Assembly: GCA_000434175.1 (NCBI GenBank)
Contig: HF999802.1
Coordinates: 26,618-71,199, forward strand
Direction: 5' to 3'
Source: Mycoplasma sp. CAG:611
GTDB lineage: Bacteria > Bacillota_I > Bacilli_A > RF39 > UBA660
DNA length: 44,582 bases
Below, piece after piece: positions 41,923 through 44,582 of the stretch (positions within the stretch are counted from its first letter, which is position 1; every line of letters begins with the position of its first letter). A program made the position numbers and the translations under genes. Below the pieces are notes generated by a model. It ran no database searches and had not been told where the DNA came from. It saw nothing but the letters and a program-made list of their open reading frames with translations.

Positions 41923-43011
41923 ATGAATGATAAGATAAAAGAAATATTAGAAATGATAACTAATAAAGGTTTTAAAGCTTATGTTGTGGGAGGTTATGTA
42001 AGAGATTATTTAAGAAAAATAAAAACAAATGATATTGATATATGTACTAATGCTAGAGTAAAAGATTTAATGGAAATATTTAAAGATTATAAAGTTACAC
42101 CTTTAGAATATGGTAATATTTTATTAGAAACAAAAGATTATTTATATGAAATAACAACTTTTAGAAAAGATATAGATTACATTAATAATAGAAAACCTAT
42201 AATTGAATATGTTGATACTTTAGAAGAAGATATAACAAGAAGAGATTTTACAGTTAATTCTATATGTATGGATAAAGATGGTAAAATAATAGATTTATTA
42301 AATGGAAAGAAAGATTTAAATAAAAAAATAATTAGAACAATTGGAGATCCTTATTTTAAAATAAAACAAGATTCTTTAAGAATACTTAGAGCTATTAGAT
42401 TTGCAAGTTGTTTAAATTTTAAAATAGAAGATAATTTAAAAAATGCTATTAAGGAAAACAAAGATTTACTTAAAGATTTATCTTATGAAAGAAAAAAAGA
42501 AGAATTAACTAAAATATTTACAAGTGATAATAAAGCTTATGGTATAAAACTTTTAAAAGAATTAGATTTACTAGAGGTGTTAGAATTAACTAATATAGAT
42601 AATGTATTAAGAACAAAAGATTTAATAGGTATGTGGAGTACAATTACAATAAATGATAATTATCCATTTACTAAAAAAGAAAAAGATCTTATTAATAATA
42701 TAAATAAACTTTTAAAAGAAGATTTAAATGATATATTTGTATTATATAAAACAGGTTTATATGAAATTAATGTTGTATGTGATTTAAAAAAATTATCTAA
42801 GAAAAAATATAGTAATAAATATGAAAAATTAGTAATTAAAGCAAAAAATGAAATAGATATAACAACTGAAGATATATGTATATTATTAAATAAAGAACCA
42901 GGTTGTTTTTTAAAGGAAATATATAGTGATTTAGAAAAAAATATATTACTTAAAAATATTAAGAATAATAAAGAAGAAATAGAAAAATATATATTAAATA
43001 ACTATAAATAA
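41923..43011 (+). CDS. cca: CCA-adding enzyme / tRNA nucleotidyltransferase
   Basis: 362 residues. Adds or repairs the 3' CCA of tRNAs. Class II nucleotidyltransferase head: AYVVGGYVRDYLR (~19-31), NDIDIC with the catalytic Asp pair, TFRKDIDY, TRRDFTVNSICMD (motif B) and RILRAIRFASCLNF (~143-156). The neck and body after ~200 are shorter than in Bacillus (~400 residues), and the HD domain of proteobacterial enzymes is absent. The tail is AT-biased and divergent. 35 bp before dnaD. Confidence 0.92.
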   Translation: MNDKIKEILEMITNKGFKAYVVGGYVRDYLRKIKTNDIDICTNARVKDLMEIFKDYKVTPLEYGNILLETKDYLYEITTFRKDIDYINNRKPIIEYVDTLEEDITRRDFTVNSICMDKDGKIIDLLNGKKDLNKKIIRTIGDPYFKIKQDSLRILRAIRFASCLNFKIEDNLKNAIKENKDLLKDLSYERKKEELTKIFTSDNKAYGIKLLKELDLLEVLELTNIDNVLRTKDLIGMWSTITINDNYPFTKKEKDLINNINKLLKEDLNDIFVLYKTGLYEINVVCDLKKLSKKKYSNKYEKLVIKAKNEIDITTEDICILLNKEPGCFLKEIYSDLEKNILLKNIKNNKEEIEKYILNNYK

Positions 43012-43046
43012 TGTTATAATAAAAGGAGTTTTTAGGAGAGTGATTT

Positions 43047-43694
43047 ATGAAAACAAATAATATATTAGATATAATGAAAACAAATAATATAGTTATACCA
43101 AGTTATTTGTTAAAAACTTATAAAAAACTTAATTTAAGTGAAAAAGAGTTGATTTTTTTATCTTATTTAATTACATTTAATGATAAAATATTATTTGATA
43201 TAAATAAGTTTTCTATTAGTACTTCACTTAGTATACCTGAAATAATGGAACTTATAGATAGTTTAATATCTAAAAATATTATAATAATGGTAACAGATAA
43301 AAAAGAAACTGGTATGATAAGGGAATATTTAGATATAAGTAGTTTATATGATAAAATAATTGTTATGACATTAAATGACAGTGAAAATGAAATTGTTAAT
43401 AAAGATAATTCTAATATATATGATGTTATAGAAAAAGAATTTGGTAGATGTTTAAGTCCTATTGAATATGAAACTATAAAAGGATGGTTAGATTCTAATA
43501 TAAGTGAAGATTTAATTAAAGAAGCATTAAAAGAAGCTATTTTAAATGGGGTTAATAACTTAAAATATATTGATAGAATTTTATATGAATGGAATAAAAA
43601 AGGATATAAAACACCAAGTGATGTTGTTAAAAAAAGACAAGTAAAAGAAGAAAAAATTGATTTATTTGATTATGATTGGTTAGATGAAGAATGA
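43047..43694 (+). CDS. dnaD: DnaD-family replication initiation protein
   Basis: 215 residues. N-terminal winged helix (~15-95: SYLLKTYKKLNLSEKELIFL, STSLSIPEIMELIDSLISK) and C-terminal DnaD/DDBH2 domain (~125-195: EKEFGRCLSPIEYETIKGWL, ISEDLIKEALKEAI, LKYIDRILYEWNKKGYKT, with the YxxxILxxW motif). In Bacillus it helps load the helicase at oriC. GGAGAG upstream; its stop overlaps the nth start (ATGA), the usual dnaD-nth arrangement of Bacilli. Confidence 0.93.
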   Translation: MKTNNILDIMKTNNIVIPSYLLKTYKKLNLSEKELIFLSYLITFNDKILFDINKFSISTSLSIPEIMELIDSLISKNIIIMVTDKKETGMIREYLDISSLYDKIIVMTLNDSENEIVNKDNSNIYDVIEKEFGRCLSPIEYETIKGWLDSNISEDLIKEALKEAILNGVNNLKYIDRILYEWNKKGYKTPSDVVKKRQVKEEKIDLFDYDWLDEE

Positions 43695-44311
43695 ATAAAG
43701 AAAAAGAAATTTTAAATTATTTAAATGAAATAATACCTAATCCTGTTTGCGAATTAAATTATAATAAAGATTATGAATTATTATTAGCAGTAATGTTAAG
43801 TGCACAAACTAAAGATGCTAGAGTAAATAAAGTAACAAAAGTATTATTTAATAAATATGATAGTTTAAAAAAATTAAAAGAAGCAAATATAAAAGATATA
43901 GAAAATATTATAAAAGAACTTGGAAATTATCATAAAAAAAGTGAAGCTGTTATAAACATTGCTAAAATATTAGATGAGAAGTATAATGGTAAAGTAATTA
44001 ATAATAGAAAGATTTTAGAAAATTTACCAATGGTAGGAAGAAAAACAACAAATGTTGTTTTAAGTGAATTGTTTAATGAACCTACTATCGCAGTAGATAC
44101 TCATGTAGAAAGAGTAAGTAAAAGATTAGGGTTAGTTAAAAAAGATGATGATGTAATAAAAATAGAAGAAAAATTAAAAAGAAAATTTGATAAGAATATA
44201 TGGAGTAAATTACATAAACAATTTGTATTATTTGGAAGGTATTATTGTACTTCTAAAAAACCAAGTTGTAATAAATGTAAATTACAAATATATTGTAAGA
44301 AAGAATTTTAA
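43691..44311 (+). CDS. nth: Endonuclease III
   Basis: 206 residues, normal length. Bifunctional base-excision glycosylase/AP lyase for oxidised pyrimidines. LLAVMLSAQTKDARVNKV (~29-46), helix-hairpin-helix LPMVGRKTTNVVLSE (~115-129) with catalytic Lys in GRKT, catalytic Asp in AVDTHVERVSKRLGL (~135-149), and the 4Fe-4S loop C-x6-C-x2-C-x5-C (CTSKKPSCNKCKLQIYC) at the end. Translationally coupled to dnaD. Confidence 0.97.
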   Translation: MNKEKEILNYLNEIIPNPVCELNYNKDYELLLAVMLSAQTKDARVNKVTKVLFNKYDSLKKLKEANIKDIENIIKELGNYHKKSEAVINIAKILDEKYNGKVINNRKILENLPMVGRKTTNVVLSELFNEPTIAVDTHVERVSKRLGLVKKDDDVIKIEEKLKRKFDKNIWSKLHKQFVLFGRYYCTSKKPSCNKCKLQIYCKKEF

Positions 44312-44328
44312 AAAAGTTCTTTTTTTTA
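44300..44328 (+). terminator. AT-rich terminator after nth
   Basis: 10-bp stem (44300-44309 with 44313-44322, one G-U) and T run to 44327. Confidence 0.6.
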
Positions 44329-44378
44329 TAATAAATATATGTTAAAATTAATATGAAAGATAAAGGAGCGTATATATT

Positions 44379-44582
44379 ATGAAAAATGTTAATAAAAAAG
44401 AATTGTTTATAAAATTAATACCTTTATTTATAACTTTATTAAGTTGTATTATATTAGTAAGTTATGCTTATTATAAAATAAAATTAGAAGGACAAAAAAC
44501 ACATTTTGTATCAACAGATGTAATATCATTTACATATAAAGAAAGTGAAGATAAAATATCTATAACTAATATGGAACCAAAA
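44379..44582 (+). CDS. SipW-type secreted protein, 3' end cut by window
   Basis: 68 codons visible; ATG with AAAGGAG upstream. Basic start (MKNVNKKELFIK), a hydrophobic span (LIPLFITLLSCIILVSYAYY) with the SYA-Y-Y cleavage-like site, then HFVSTDVISFTYKESEDKIS, which parallels the TTGVINFSYTENEN of the protein at 40669-41367. Likely another TasA/camelysin-like secreted protein. The rest lies outside the window. Confidence 0.6.
   Translation, partial: MKNVNKKELFIKLIPLFITLLSCIILVSYAYYKIKLEGQKTHFVSTDVISFTYKESEDKISITNMEPK

Noticed and set aside
1..44582. TGA read as tryptophan (mollicute code)
   Set aside because: Several genes end at TGA with correct family lengths (MBL gene, radical SAM gene, dnaD), and TGG is the Trp codon in conserved positions.
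1..44582. CRISPR arrays, insertion sequences, tRNA or rRNA genes
   Set aside because: No regularly spaced repeats, transposase frames, or recognisable tRNA/rRNA sequence were seen on either strand.

Overview
The window is about a quarter GC, uses TGA as a stop (several genes end in it, some in ATGA overlaps), and carries Gram-positive genes with strong Shine-Dalgarno sites: LexA of the DinR type, SpoVS, HU, FtsK/SpoIIIE, DnaD-Nth, YneF, YfmF/YfmH, a glycine T-box, YfhO and SipW-type signal peptides. Wall genes (Ddl, a broken DacA) argue against a true mollicute. Class III ribonucleotide reductase points to an anaerobe. The best guess is an uncultured, AT-rich, walled gut member of the Bacilli near the Mollicutes (RF39-like). 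No rRNA, tRNA, CRISPR array, insertion sequence or reverse transcriptase was seen.

Layout. 1-2.9 kb: 3' part of a large serine recombinase, a winged-helix protein, about 200 bp dense in inverted repeats, and a small sigma factor; probably the edge of a mobile element. 3.0-11.4 kb: an unfamiliar six-gene operon behind a promoter, a repeat-containing leader and an intrinsic terminator. It encodes a RelA/SpoT homologue with an altered synthetase site, a radical SAM-histidine phosphatase fusion, a B12-binding-type radical SAM protein, a protein resembling the alanyl-tRNA synthetase core, an S51 peptidase and a metallo-beta-lactamase-fold hydrolase. 11.4-13.2 kb: a scar of gene fragments (dacA, a kinase-like gene joined to a histidine kinase tail). 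13.3-15.7 kb: an unknown gene coupled to fmt, then a small membrane protein.

15.7-21.5 kb: a Crp/Fnr-type regulator divergent from a nucleotide operon (NrdD-like pseudoenzyme, nrdD, nrdG, dut), with a perfect palindrome placed as a class II activator site. 21.5-23.8 kb: two poly-G promoter modules, a collapsed paralogue, a MuF-C-like protein and a surface protein whose C-terminal part contains a GC-rich block resembling a diversity-generating retroelement variable region. 23.9-33.5 kb: housekeeping genes (ftsK, deoD, yfmF-yfmH, spoVS, agcS, ddl). 33.5-38.8 kb: a sigma factor, lexA divergent from a tiny SOS-box membrane protein, and a glycine T-box leading two unknown genes and glyS. 38.8-41.4 kb: yneF, a third poly-G module in front of a truncated yfhO, and a SipW-type surface protein. 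41.5 kb to the end: hup, cca, dnaD, nth and the start of another SipW-type protein.

Three signals deserve follow-up: the RSH/radical SAM/AlaRS-like operon with its attenuator-like leader; the three near-identical promoters with G8-G9 tracts in the -35/-10 spacer, which should be phase variable; and the GC-rich, probably template-derived block in one of the proteins driven by such a promoter. The NrdD-like protein lacking every catalytic cysteine and the radical glycine is a fourth.
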